A stretch of DNA of 64,000 nucleotides from Siderastrea radians. Taxonomy: Eukaryota; Cnidaria; Anthozoa; Scleractinia; Rhizangiidae. Below, piece by piece: positions 14,460 to 27,300 of this stretch (position 1 is its first letter; each line of letters opens with the position of its first letter). The DNA lies in assembly GCA_964017195.1 (NCBI GenBank), contig OZ024900.1, forward strand, positions 34,105,093 through 34,169,092, read 5' to 3'. The notes beneath the pieces are model-generated. The model was given only the letters and a program-made list of their open reading frames with translations. It made no database searches and was not told where the DNA came from. Position numbers and translations under genes: made by a program.

Positions 14460-14467
14460 TATAAATA
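14460..14467 (+). promoter_or_regulatory. TATA-box-like element, unit 4 (proximal)
   Basis: TATAAATA followed by GAAAGCGGTG, 781 bases before the copy 4 ATG. A second one is at 13527-13534. In unit 5 the equivalent (near 20,389) is damaged to TTATTAAATA. Confidence 0.45.
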
Positions 14468-15240
14468 GAAAGCGGTGTTTTGGATGTTTGTGTCTCCTTC
14501 TGAGCGTAGCCCATTTGGAAAAGCTTTTCATGCGTGATGGGTAATCAAAACGGAGAAAATGCCCCAAGGATGTGAAATATATTTATCTTGCAGTGTTTAA
14601 TCAAAACTAAAATCAATTTTTATATAAGGGATTATCTGTTTGATTATTTTGGCCAAAATTTATGCCGCATTAGGCAAACAGGTTGGCGACAGAGAGTTTG
14701 ACTACAATCTATGCCACTCTCCTTAATTTCTCTTCAAACGCTGTCTACTTCATTTTGCTTAAATTGATGTTAAGACAAAATGCCGTAGCAGAGGAATGCA
14801 TAGCATGAATATTGATGCGGAGCCATGCACAATGCAATTTTGCGTTAAATATACCACCTCACTCCGGTTTTAACATTTTCACCAAACTTGATGCCTCATC
14901 AGCCGAAAAAGGAAGGCGTGACCGTAATAGAAACTTTTCATTTTATTAGCGATCTTATTCACTCTTCAGTTGTCTATGGAATTAAAATTGTCTACTGCGT
15001 CCTCACTTTTGTTCAATGTCGGGCTGCCTAGACAAAATGTCTAGAAAATATGGAAGTGTCAGGGTTAAAAATATCCAAGAGTTTTCTATTTTCAGTTAAT
15101 TATGTCTAGTTGAAAATCATTCCACTCAATCATTTGTGTTGTAAATCGTGGTTATGTTATGGTTCATCGATAAGTGATCTCTTATGAACAAGGTAAGTCA
15201 CTTCATTGTTCACTTGAGAGGACGCAACCAAACTGGCAAC

Positions 15241-15328
15241 ATGAAACGGCAGTGTGAATTTCTTATCTTGCTGGCTGCCTTTGCCGTTGCTTTTTCAGCA
15301 GTTACTGCGACCAAAGGGATTAAAAGAG
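15241..15328 (+). CDS. MACPF gene exon 1 (signal peptide), tandem copy 4
   Basis: This is the copy nearest to the rest of the gene. It encodes the signal peptide and TKGIKR, then leaves one base (G) before GTAAGG. The next good exon, at 22,703, begins with GA and needs exactly one base, giving Gly. Beyond the donor this copy differs from the others by three amino-acid changes in the read-through ORF (N to D, K to R, M to T), while the exon itself shows only silent changes, consistent with coding stopping at the donor. Confidence 0.7.
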
Positions 15329-18300
15329 GTAAGGACAGAGATATGTCGCGGTTGACGCTTGGCGAAAGGCAAATTCTGAGTCAGTTAAACACGGACTTGG
15401 CGCTGACTGAATGCTTATCCGAATTTTGAGAAGGGAGGTTTTGATCGAAAGAAAGTGAATTGATGTTTGTTGTATTCTGCCACCATTTATTCTTTCAGTA
15501 CTGTAGAAAGGGTAGAGAAAAAGGCTAGAGTTTAATTAAGGAACTGTTTCAAAATTACTTCTTGTTATCTGACGGTGTCTTATCTCAGTGAAAGTCCGCA
15601 CATCCACAGTGTGTCTTTCTGTTTTGACTCGCCCACGTTGTTCATGCGATCGCTGCGGGGGGTATACGCTTGAATTGTCCGGTCGAGGAGAGGAGTCATT
15701 CCCAATGCATCAGGGGCACCCAACGGTTCGTTGCAGGGAATATCTGTTCGGAAGGCCTAAAATCGCCTGAGATATTCGGACTCAATTGCAGTGAAAGCTG
15801 AAGATTTCTTTGGCGAAACATCACCTTGGACTTTCGTAACAAGAGGACTCATTAAGTTCCTATTGCTTTCTTAGGGACATTAATGTGGTTTAGAGTGCAA
15901 AGTAAGGTCAGCTAGCATTTTCAGAGAGCCAGAAGTAGGTCGAAAATTCGGCGGATAGGATTCTCTTTCCTAAAATTTTCTGCGGCCTAAATTTTCAGCT
16001 AAGAACGCCGAACAGATCAATCTGTATTAGCTTACACAAATATGCCTTTAAAATCCTCTAAAACAGTCTAAGAAAGCTGAAAATGATATTTCAAGTATTT
16101 TGCTAAAAATCTCTCGCTGGGTGCCCCTGATGCATGAAGTTCAGTATTACACAATTACTGAATGAAGTGAAGCCAGCTTCAGTTAGTGATAAAAGTTGAC
16201 GGCTTAAGGCTAGGAGACTGATGGATACAAACCTTTCAGCTTCTGGTATATTATGCAATCAAGAGAAAATTCGTGCTTCAGCCAGGTCAGTTGAAGGTCT
16301 GCCGAAGAAAGGCGGCTTGTGGAGCAAGTCTCCACCAACTGCAATGCATAAATTGAATTTGGACTGTGCCTTGGCTGCTTCAGTCATGCTGAAACGAAAG
16401 AGTAGTCTTCTTCATCTCCGGGGACTTACAACTTCGAAAGGGGATTTAGGGGGCTTATATCCCTATAGTAGAGATTGTATTCCTGTTGAGAGGGGGTTAA
16501 GAACAATTGAAAATCAGTGAAGCAAACAGAACAAACATGCTTTCTTTCAATTAATCAGGAGGAACGCCGAAATCCATTGTCAGACTGGGCTTGCGCTATT
16601 TTCCCGAGCTTGGGATTGATTGTACGCTTGTACTTCTTGTTGTGATTTGTAGTAGACAGACTAAAGTGTTTTTCAGTTTTAAGGTTTTTTTTTTACCGAA
16701 CGAAGTTATACTTTGATCCAGACATACTTTATGGAAATACGAAATCGATTGAAAGCGGCAGCGAATGACTTCAGTTGCTTGTACCGCACCCTTGAGAGGT
16801 ATTCGCGCACGACAGGCCATCAATCATGTGGTCAAACGGAGAGGGAAACAACATTGAAGAGGGAAATATTTCTTCTATCAAACACAAAAACAAAAATAAA
16901 CTGAAATCAATCGTTAGGAAAAGAATTATGAATTTGAGACATTTCCACCAAACTTGATGCTGCAGCAGTCGAACAGGCAGCCGACAGAGATTGAGAACAT
17001 TTTACGTAGTTTAATTAATACCGAAGAAACAATCTCAATCACTCCCCTTTGTTCATCCGTTTGGGTAGCCTGCATATCAGGCGTTACTGAGCAGACCGAG
17101 TCATTATTCCTGAGCCGCACAAAGAGCGAGACTCGAGCAAACGCGGAGCGCTCTTCGCTTCATCTGGATTGGCTTAGAAAAATATCTTGCTCGGCTTAAT
17201 AGCGCCATTTATGCAGGCTACCATTTGGGAAAAGAAATGTCTACTCGCCTTTGTTCATGTTTGTTTAAACATTCTTAGCAGAGGAATGCACAGGATTAAG
17301 ATAGAAGAAAACCTATGCACGGTTTTTATGCAGTAGAATATCGATCTGACTCGAACCGTCGTGGGAAACCCGCACCCAATCGAACGATTGGTGTTCGACT
17401 GGGTTCGATTACCGAACGTTCGATTAGATACGCCGGGTAAAGGGCAGGTTGCTAAGCCTGTTTTGTGCCAAGATGGCGTCAAGAAGAACACATTTCGTAC
17501 CGCTCAAACGATGAATGTTCTTTCAAGGTTTTGCCTCTATTATTAACTGCTTAGTCCCTTTGCGAGGAAAGCGAAAAATGGTAAAATTTCTTTCTGGATA
17601 CCGCAGTCGATGCAAATTGCCATATATTGGAGGCATTTCCACCGAAAAGTACGGTACGCGAGTTTATAAAGTTGTCTTAATTAAGCGATGGACTCGAGTG
17701 TACTTACACTGTACGAAATTCTGTGGCGAACGGCACCGATTCAGGGGGACAACATATGACTTGACAGGACCGCGACACTTTGCTCGTATGTGAATCTATG
17801 CCCACTGTTAACACGTAAACAGCAGTGGAAACAACTTGTAAGGTAGGCATTTTATGAAGTTCAATTTAAGTAACATCGCTACTTATCGAGTGAGATGGAA
17901 ACCAATACACACGGAAGGTTCGATGCAAGATATTTCGATTTTCCTTGTAATTCTCACTTAAACTCTCTACAATTCACAATAATACGCCAAAATTCTCCAA
18001 GTGTCGATCGTCACTGAGCATGCCTGTCTCGAATTTTTCGTCATAGGGGCCATTCTCGTTCCCAGAGCCTACGATCAGATCGGTCAGCGGTGGGATCGTC
18101 TGGCTCTGGTATCAGCCATTAGCAGGAGGGAGTGATGAATTCGCCAGCTCAGCTGGTTCGAGGTGTCTGGCCATCGTGACGTCACAACGGGAAAAGCGCG
18201 CGAGTTTGCCGAGTCTTGAAAAATGGCGCTGGCAAACTATGTTAGAGTTTGGGCTACAAACGTATTTCTTGTGCTATTAAGCTTTCAGCTAAGCTTGTTT

Positions 18301-21300
18301 TCTTGGGTTATGGAATTTTAGTCATCCCTTTTTTCGATATAGGTGAGTGGCTCTTTGTCTTAACGTTAAAATCACACTTAAATAATGTTTTAAGAGTCAT
18401 GTTTACTCTCCGCAATCGAAGAATTATGCGGGAAAATTGTTATTGCCCACTTCGGAAGAGTGTGTTTATTTCAGTTATATACCACAGGGAAATCTGAAAC
18501 TTGGCTATGGACTAGCCTATAGTTTAACAAAAGTACCCAAGTTGAAACAAGTGGTATAGTATATGCCAAAAAAATGATCAGTCCGTTTGTTTAGCTGAGT
18601 ATAATAGAAGGTGAACCTAGAAGGGTATGTTTAGTACTTAAAAGTTAACTTTTCTTACAGTATTTGCTTCCATCTTCTGTATAAGGAAAGAATAGTGATA
18701 TTTAATTGCTAGGGAAAGAGTAATCGAACTTAGTAAATTTTTGCCACCTCATTTAACCCGTGTAAACTACACTTTTGCAGAACAACATAAAAATCTGAAT
18801 CAGCTCGCAAATTATGCGGACGCCCGAGGAAACAAGTTTTCGCTGATCTCGTTCTGTACTTTTTTATGAAAACTAATAGATATATTTGAACTACTATTAC
18901 TATTGAAAGAAACAAGCAACAAATAAAAAACAGGTTCTCTGCGTTGAAAATATGGATGGAAAAGTTTCCTGACTTGACGTCAATGTTTGATCACCTAAAA
19001 TTATTTCAATGGACTTGAAACCTGCAGGTCATTCAAACTATTTATTGAATTAAAGGACAACGGAGTTTAAAAGAAATCCTTAGACTGGTTTTCACATTAT
19101 GGCCTTTTATGTAAAAACATAACAAATGTTTGGATAAAAGAGAAAAAACGCAACTTATTCATGTTCATATTACTCGAAATCAAACGAAGCGATTTCTGTT
19201 AGCTTTTCACGGTCGTTCACTAATATGTACTACAATGATGAAAGCTAAAATTTATTGTCCTCAGGTCTGTAAACGTAACTTAGGGCCATTGAAATGAGTT
19301 CCTTTCATTTTTATAGCTGAAAACTTCAGCCGCGAATTTCTCGAAAACGCTCTCATAGATTTTTCTCGAACTTGGTAAACATGAAGACAACTACAGGAAC
19401 TACAAGAACTGTAGACCACTTCGAATAAAAACCTTAAGAATTCAAGAAAATCGACTATATATTTAAAAAATGCCAATGACGTCATTGCATTGCCATGGTA
19501 ACCCCGATTGTAATAAAACTCAATGTAGCTGAGACTTTAACCTTTTTGTAGCTAAGGTGTGGCAGTTGATCATCCTGTTTTATTTCTAATAGTGGTGTAA
19601 TTACTGTTCAAACTTTAAAGGTCTCATCATTAAGAAATCCAATTGAGCCACCTTAATCTGCCCTAAGCCACATTCTTTGCGTGGAAGTTGATCAAGTCAA
19701 TATATTAATTAATGCCCTGATTAATTCAGTCGGAAATAAAGCATTATACGTAGAAGCCAAAAAATTTTAACGTTACCGCACATACAGTTTGAATCGGCCA
19801 AGCAAAAAAAATAAAATTTTGGCTGTTACCAGAGCTACACGAGACGTAATTTAAAAAAAGCTGCGTAGCTCTGGGGACGAGAATGCATCGGGGCGGGGGA
19901 ATAAAATTACTTGTTGAGTGCAGCACTATTAGGAAACTGCTGTCATTTCAAGCTGGCGAGAAGTTCGAATTACTAGGGTCTCAGTTCAGTGGTGCTATTA
20001 GCTAATATTCTATCATTTGAGTTATAGAGACGACAGATTGGTGTAATTAGTCGTCATGGAATTTAATTCGCCAAACAGACAGAAAATTAATCTGAACTGT
20101 AGCATGCTTTGAAAAATCAGCCAAGCTTATGGAACTTGCGGCAGAATGAGTCAGCTTAGGAAAGATGCCAAGAAACTGACATTTTCAGTAATGCTCAGGA
20201 TGTAGACATAGATTCTTTAGCGAGTCAGGTTTTGGCCACTGTTGTCGCAAACACGACAACGAGAGTAATAGTAATGATAGACTTGTCAAGAATCATCCAT
20301 TGAATCCTTACCTTAGGGTGATCCTTGAGTTTAACTACAGGTTCAAAATGTCACTGAGTTTTCCTTACTTATGATGAAATTCCAAACTTATTAAATAGAA
20401 AGTGGCTTTTTGGATGTTTATGGCTCCTTTTGTGAGTGACCCAATTGTTAAAGCTTTACATGTATGATGGGTCATTAAAATGGCGAAAATGCCCCAAAGA
20501 AGTGGAATGTATTCATCTTATAGTCACTCTATGTATAAGTGAGGGATTATCTGTTTGAACATTTTCACCAAAGTTGATCCGGCATCAGCTGAACAGCTGG
20601 TTGGTGACAGAGAGTTACTATTATCTTAGCCACTCTCCATTGCTTCTCTTCAAAAGGTCTACTAGGTTTTGTTTAAATTGACGCTGGACAAAATGTGTAG
20701 TGGAGGAATGTATAGTAAGAAGATAGATATGGACATGCACAATCCTATTTACATTCCATGCCACCACACTCTGGCTTAAACATCAAACACCAAATTTGAT
20801 GCCTTATTAGCCAAAAAGGCAGGCAGGGCCATGATAGAAAAGGTTTTATTTTATAAGTAATCTCATTCATTCCTCAATTATTGTCTTTGGCACTAAAAAT
20901 GTCTAATCCTGAGATTCTTGGACAAAATGTCTAGAAAATATGGAGAAGTGTGTTAAAAATTTCCTAGAATCTTCTATGGTTAGTTAATTGTGTGTAGCTG
21001 AAAGTCATTTCACTCAATCACATGAGATGTAAATCCTGGTTTTGGTATGGTTCATCGATCGGTGATCTCTCTCTTGTTGATAGTGGCAGATGCTTGGCAA
21101 AAGGCAAATTCCAAGTCAGTTTTACATGGCCTTTTTCGTCTGAACGCTTATGCGAATTTTGACCATTGACAATTTAGGATAGAAAATCCTTTGCTGTTTT
21201 CTGGAATATTCTACAACATAACCAAGGAAACTATCGACATAAAAGAAAAAACTTGATTAAGGCTTTCTTATTGAATGTGAAGAAAAATCATTGTAAGTAA

Positions 21301-24300
21301 TTTCGTTCTCAGTACACATATTTTGCAGTAACTGTTTCCCTTTTGACTTGCCTGTTTGTTTATTCGATCAAGGCGGGATCTGTAAATTGATGCTGTCAGC
21401 ACGCTACATGCCTGGGTGTCCTTGAATAAGGGGCTAAGATGTAATCTTGAATTGGCTCTTAATTTTCATTATTTCCAATTCTGAGGCGTTTAGACCAAAT
21501 TCACACAATGGCTGGATAAAGACATAGTGAAGCCTGCATCACTTAGTTTTAAATACTCGTCTGATGGCCAAGGGCTGGAAAATAGGGATACAAGCCTTCT
21601 GGTAGATTATGTAACTAACAAAAAATTGGTACTTAAATCAACCATACTAATAAATTTGCATTGTTTTCTTCCCAGATTTATTATTGCATTCTCCCTACAT
21701 AGGAGAAGTAAATAGTGACAAATTTATCCTCACCGGGTGGTAGTTGCAGTAAATTAGTATGATTAAAAAAAAATTGTGATTGTGCCCTTCCCTAGTCCGT
21801 CCCTAGTGGGGTTTGATTTTTCTCTGGTTCCCAGTGCTGACCGAGCTAATGTGGCCTTCACGAAATGCGAGGTGGCAATTTTGAAGTTTTATTTGAGTTT
21901 GTTGAGGTCCTAGTTTCATAAAGCCACAAATTACATGCTATTAGGCTTCACAAGAACATTCTTATGTTATCCTTTTAATAGTATGTCGAGTGAGAATGGC
22001 AGCCCAATGGTTTTAAAGAGAAAGATTTGAGTCAACTTAGACACAAGTCGAACGGTGGAGTTTATTGAAGACACCTTTTTGTTTATATTATACACGGTAG
22101 TGTAGATAAGACAAAAATTGCTTGAATTAGCTTAAGTTGTGTGGAAATGCGATGCAGTGTTTCATGATTTTATTCAGTGATTTCGCTTTTATATATGGCT
22201 TGAAATTGTCATTTTGGAATGCCATACAAATTTCTTGTATTTAAGCTTTATTTCATTTATATGCAAATATCTTCCTATGAGATACATGTAACTTACACTT
22301 TGCTGAAAATTTGGTGCCAAGCGAGGCCATCTTCCGGTGCACTTCTCGTCTAGTCATGAAACGGAATAACTTGGGCAACTGAACTGATGCTGTCTTTAGG
22401 ATTTTTCCTTTTTTCACTTTCTAGATACAGAAATTAAGTTTTTATTATTTTTAGAAGATTTATTAACGAAACCATTATTTTTGCAATCTCAGCCCCCTAT
22501 CCGGGCTGAAATATTACCCAGAGCTGAAATTCGCCATGTTGTCGGGCCCTAAAACTACTGATAGATGTATGCTACAGGAACTGGGTTATCAAACTTTGGC
22601 AATTGTGGCCAGTGGCTGTCTTTTGCCCAAGTACGACTTGACTGACTGTATTGGAAGGAGTAGGTTTCTGATGTGCAACTGTCACTTCACTTTCTTACAC
22701 AGGATACAACAGAAACGATAGTTCTCGTAGAAGAGGTATCGATGCTTTGGAAAACGAGGATCATCCTGGAAATCCAGAGAAACGGGATGGATCAACCTAT
22801 TTACAAAGTACGAAAGACGTGAATAAAAACCTGTTGAAAAGAACAACAAACTATGGTAGTCCTGCAGCAAAAAGAAGCAGTGATGCATGGGAAAAGTATT
22901 CTCATCAACTAAAAGCTCAAGAAATGCGTGGACAATTTTATCAACTTGGTGCCAATGAGGTAAGTAAAAATGGTTGTAAACCACATAACAATTTTAATTC
23001 AAATAGCCAGAGAGAGCCCCTGTAAATCCTTTATTGGGTTCAAAGGGGCTCTTTCACGAGGACATTCACATGTGCCAAAATTCAAATTAATTAACTTTTC
23101 TTGTAAAGGAAATGTCCAAGCAGATTTAGAGAGAGAGAGAGAAAAAATCGAATGATTCTCTCAAAGGAAGAATAAAAATTATTAATTGTAATCACTTTCT
23201 GGAAATTTTTCCAAGAGACAAGCGGGAATTTGAAATGATTAACCTAATGTTTTCATGTTGCAATTTCTTTTCCATCCCAGCCGTCTGCAGCCAATAATTT
23301 CAGAAAACTGTTAGATTAATCTTAAACAAAACTGAAGCTGACTATTCTGGGTTTCCTTTGATTGTGATGTAGGTCTTTTAGCTAGAACACCTTTAACTGA
23401 TGCAAAGATTTTAGAATCTTTGACTGGAAACTAAGGTTTCTTACTTAAAAATTGTCCTGACAAGACCTTTAAGCCATGGGTTTTGAGAAAGCACATAAAG
23501 CATAGGTTTGAGTAAGTCATACTTATGTCTCTTGTAATTATAAAGTCCAGCTGACCTTACAACTGGTAAAATAGGGAAAACTTTTTAAACATAATAGTTA
23601 GAGTGATGAAGGGTGAATAAAGATTGATTGATTGATTGATTGATGGATTGATTGACTCTGATTGATTCAGCAGTTGAACAGCCATGAGAATTCAGATGAC
23701 CTATCAGTATCAATAACTGAATGGTAGCTTTTTTCTTTAAACACGTTGTCATACGTTAGAAACGGGCAGTGCCTTCAGCAGTAGCAGAAAAAGCAATGGA
23801 GATAGGCGAAAAAGCATTAGAAAAACAGTTTGAGATTATGGAGCAACAGCAGCAAAAAGCAGGAGAATTCGTCGATAAAAAGGTAAAAACAGCCTACAGA
23901 CCATCACTGTTCCTCACCACACCATCCTCACTCCAAGGGGTCGGGGACAGGAAAGATGTTGCGTACAGCTACGCAGTCATGAGTGTCATTCCTGTACTCA
24001 GCTGATGCAGCAAGACTTGTTATTCATTCATACATGAACCAAAATTATTTTGTTACATTATGTAAATATTATTGATTTTTATGATTTATTTCAAATCAAA
24101 CATACAGAATTTTGTTATTCTTGTATATTTTGTTTGCCATATGCAACAGTTTAAGATGTTAGTATTTGCATTTCAACGGTAATTTTGGATCGCGTGAAAT
24201 TTCAATGTTACTGTTTTCGAGGATTTTTGTTTATTTTTATCATGGAAAATAACGATTTTCACAAAAATAATGTAAACCACACTAAAGTTCAATCTAAGAA

Positions 24301-27300
24301 CAATATTTGGTACAAATTTCACGTCAATCCAACTAGGGGAAGAGTGTCTTGGAGCTGATTGTAAAAAATAGGTATTGAAACACCTTAACTTATCTTAAAA
24401 CTACTCAGTTTAATTGGCAATTCACAATTTTATTGATTGTTTGGAAGTTGAAAAACTTTGAAACAAATTGCTTAATCTGATTTCATAGTTAACAGAACAA
24501 AAAAGTTTGAAATCCCATCAATCCTCAAAGAGGGGGGAAACAAAGCCATTGTGACTTATCTTGGAGCAGCTGTGTTGGTACACAGTCTTTTTGATGAGTG
24601 ACTGAAAATTCCAGTTTCTAGTTCACTGAGACCGCTGAATAAGAATAATAATGACGTATTTTTACACGGTTGGTCTCAATCTGAAGGAAAATATGCACAA
24701 AATAATTAAATACAATGTACCAGCAAAATTAACGATATACAGATTTCTGAACAGTTCATCTTTTCACTGGTGCGTGTGAACATTATTTTATAACTTATGA
24801 TAAATTGAGACTAATCCTGTACAAATACGTCTTTTGTCTTTTTATACAGCAGTCTTAGTGAACTCTGGACTGTTCTCATGTTTCTACTGGCTAGTTGTTC
24901 AGATACATTTTAAAAACTACAATGTATGGTGTGTGTGCACTATATTCACAGTTGAAGAAGGCTTCCAAACTATATTCTTGTAATATCTGGCTGATTCCCA
25001 ATATGTGACAGTAACAAAGCTTACAAGGACATATTGTATGATGTTAAAGTGCTAGTCGTATTATTGGCATTTCATACAATGTGAAAACCGTTTAAGGTTT
25101 CGTAAGGCTTGCTTGCTGCATACACCATACTAACAGCTAGAGTATTCAGAAAAAAAAAACAACAGCAACAAGAATGATATTAAATTGGAGGCTGAGATGG
25201 TTAGGCGATGACCATGTTGGACTCTTGAATCAAAGGTTTTGGCTTCAAACCATGCATGCTTCTGGAGTTGTGTTGTCTCTTTAGATGAAGAAACTAAACT
25301 CCATGTTGTCCCTCGCGCTCTCATCCCATGCAGGGGTATAAGTGAGTACTGGCCAGCTATTCAGTTAAATCGGCCCAACAAAATGTTGTGGGTAGCCCCG
25401 CTAGGGACTGTTATCCCATCTGGTAGCCAATGTGTTAAGTTCCAGAATATCCATACTCCCCCACAGAAGCGATTGGAAATTCCAGGGAAGGTGGGGGTCT
25501 CAAAGCCCAAAAATTTAATTTGCAGAGGGGTTGGGGGGGGGGGGGTCTTAGGGCAAATCCCTTCCTTGTTGAGGGGTATGAATTGGATATTTTCTGGAAC
25601 TACACAAGAGTAACTCCTACATGTAGCTGCATCATTCTAGAGAAACTGCATGCTATTTTTACCTTGCCTCGAAGAGTGACAGAATCCTGTACACTGTATC
25701 AATTCTATTTTCAGGTGGAGATCGACATTGAACCTGATAAAGGCTGGCAAACTGAGAATATGTTTGTGCCTCCTGGATTTCATATTGGTACTGAAATTAC
25801 TGGAGAAGATGAAAAACCAGAAGGACAGAAGGGAGAGCAAGCTTTCACCTATCCCATGGGAATTGGAGGAATGATTATGAATGGATGTTATGGGACAAAT
25901 TATCAGCTGGGTGATCCCTGTTATCAAGCTAAGGATGCGACCACTCTTTGCTGGGTGAGTAAATATGGGATATTAGATGTTGTCATTCTTATTTCAGTTT
26001 TATTCACAAGTTTTGTTCTACTGATTGGTTATCAGTCATTAAGTGGTAGCTCATCTTAGGAAAATTTTGTGAGTCTTTGTTGTCTTTGGAAGTCTTTGGT
26101 TATCCTCAAAATGATCTGAAGAATGCGTCATCTTCGATAGATTTTGGATCGTTTTGGGTAATTTCTATAGTCTTCAGATGGTTGTAAGTATGTTGAAAAG
26201 GCCCAGGTCACCTTTATCTTTGGAAGGCTTTGTGTGATCTTTGGTAATGAAGCAATAAGTTAAGTGATGCTACATCATTTCATGGATGTCAATCTTATTG
26301 TGATTCACTGCTTTAATTTATCACAATAGTACATTATCTACATGTACCCCTAAATTATAACAGGTTTACATGGAACTGAAAACTCAACATTGGCCTTTCA
26401 CTGTTTCCAAAGACGGTGGAAATTTCCTTTCAGTTCATTTATTCCAAGAGTGTGGATCAATTGACCTGGTTCTATGTTTTGAGTTTGTGGATGAAGTTCC
26501 AAAATTAATAGCCTGTTCCAGGTATTCAAATAGCGGCGCATCACAACCCTTGACTCACAACACTGTTCAAAAATAAAAGTAACAACCAAAGTTAAGACTT
26601 TGCAAGGACAATGATACGTGGAGCTGCAGTACTGTTAAGTCAGTCCTGTGTTGAAAACTTATTGTTCCTGATGTTAAACAGTTTTTTACTTTTATTTCGA
26701 GTTCACACGACAAACCAGAGGTTGTAAATTTTTCTTAGGAACATCAATTTGGTGTGTGTGTTGTGGTTCAATTTTATCCTTGGTTCAATTTTTATTTTCC
26801 TTTGTTTTTGTGTATGATAATGTATGATAATGAGTATAAAACAAAGGAAACTAAAAATTGAACCAAGGATGAAATTGAACCACAACATGTGTACATAACT
26901 GTCATATATAAATGGCACAACAGCACTTTGACAACATGTCGGAAAACTGCTTTTACGAGTTGGCAAATGAACCATTTTTGTGTCATCAATTGCAAATATT
27001 AGTTTAGCTTGTGCAGGCATGTTTACTTGAGGAACTTGATATTAACAACTGATCATTACATTTCCTGGTTTGTTTTATCTGTTGTAGGAACTTATTGATG
27101 GCGCTGCCTTTATTGGTGTCGGGTTTGATGGCCGGGGTGATTTCAGCCCGGAATCACGGAAGATGAGCATTATTCAAAGGGACTGCTCGGGGAAAGCAAC
27201 GTTAGTGTGTAGAAATCTAATTTTTTTAAAATTATAACCTGAAATCCAATGCTCTGTTACTTATTTGTGCACGATAAATCCCTGTGGCAATTTATCAAAA

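Larger units (their letters stand above)
1..21640 (+). repeat. Higher-order tandem array of promoter plus signal-peptide-exon units
   Basis: Five units follow each other head to tail, with starts marked by the motif GAAAGTCCGC at 1, 2822, 7079, 11675 and 15590. A strongly decayed start is near 21,310 and homology fades by about 21,640. Unit lengths are 2821, 4257, 4596, about 3915 and about 5720 bases. Units 2 to 4 are nearly identical. Units 1 and 5 are a shorter form (5 is long only because of insertions). Inside a unit there are diverged sub-repeats of roughly 1 kb, each with a block like TTGATGCCGCATCAGC, a gtag-type TATAAATA region and an AGCAGAGGAATGCA block. The array runs off the left edge, so more copies are likely upstream. 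The last bases of units 1 to 4 carry a signal-peptide exon. Confidence 0.93.

Noticed and set aside
2432..15240. Upstream ATG (MNKVSHF...) as start of the leader exon
   Set aside because: It would put 19 polar residues before the hydrophobic core; the inner Met gives a normal signal peptide. A GTAAGT directly after ATGAACAAG also suggests another role for this place. Not excluded by sequence alone.
1..21640. CRISPR-like or satellite-only reading of the regular array
   Set aside because: Units are kilobases long, with splice signals and eukaryotic MITEs; there is no short repeat and spacer pattern.
25239..25713. Frames of 124 and 179 codons running into exon 4
   Set aside because: The part before 25,715 is intron with a G-run and no domain; a good acceptor (TTCTATTTTCAG) marks the exon start.
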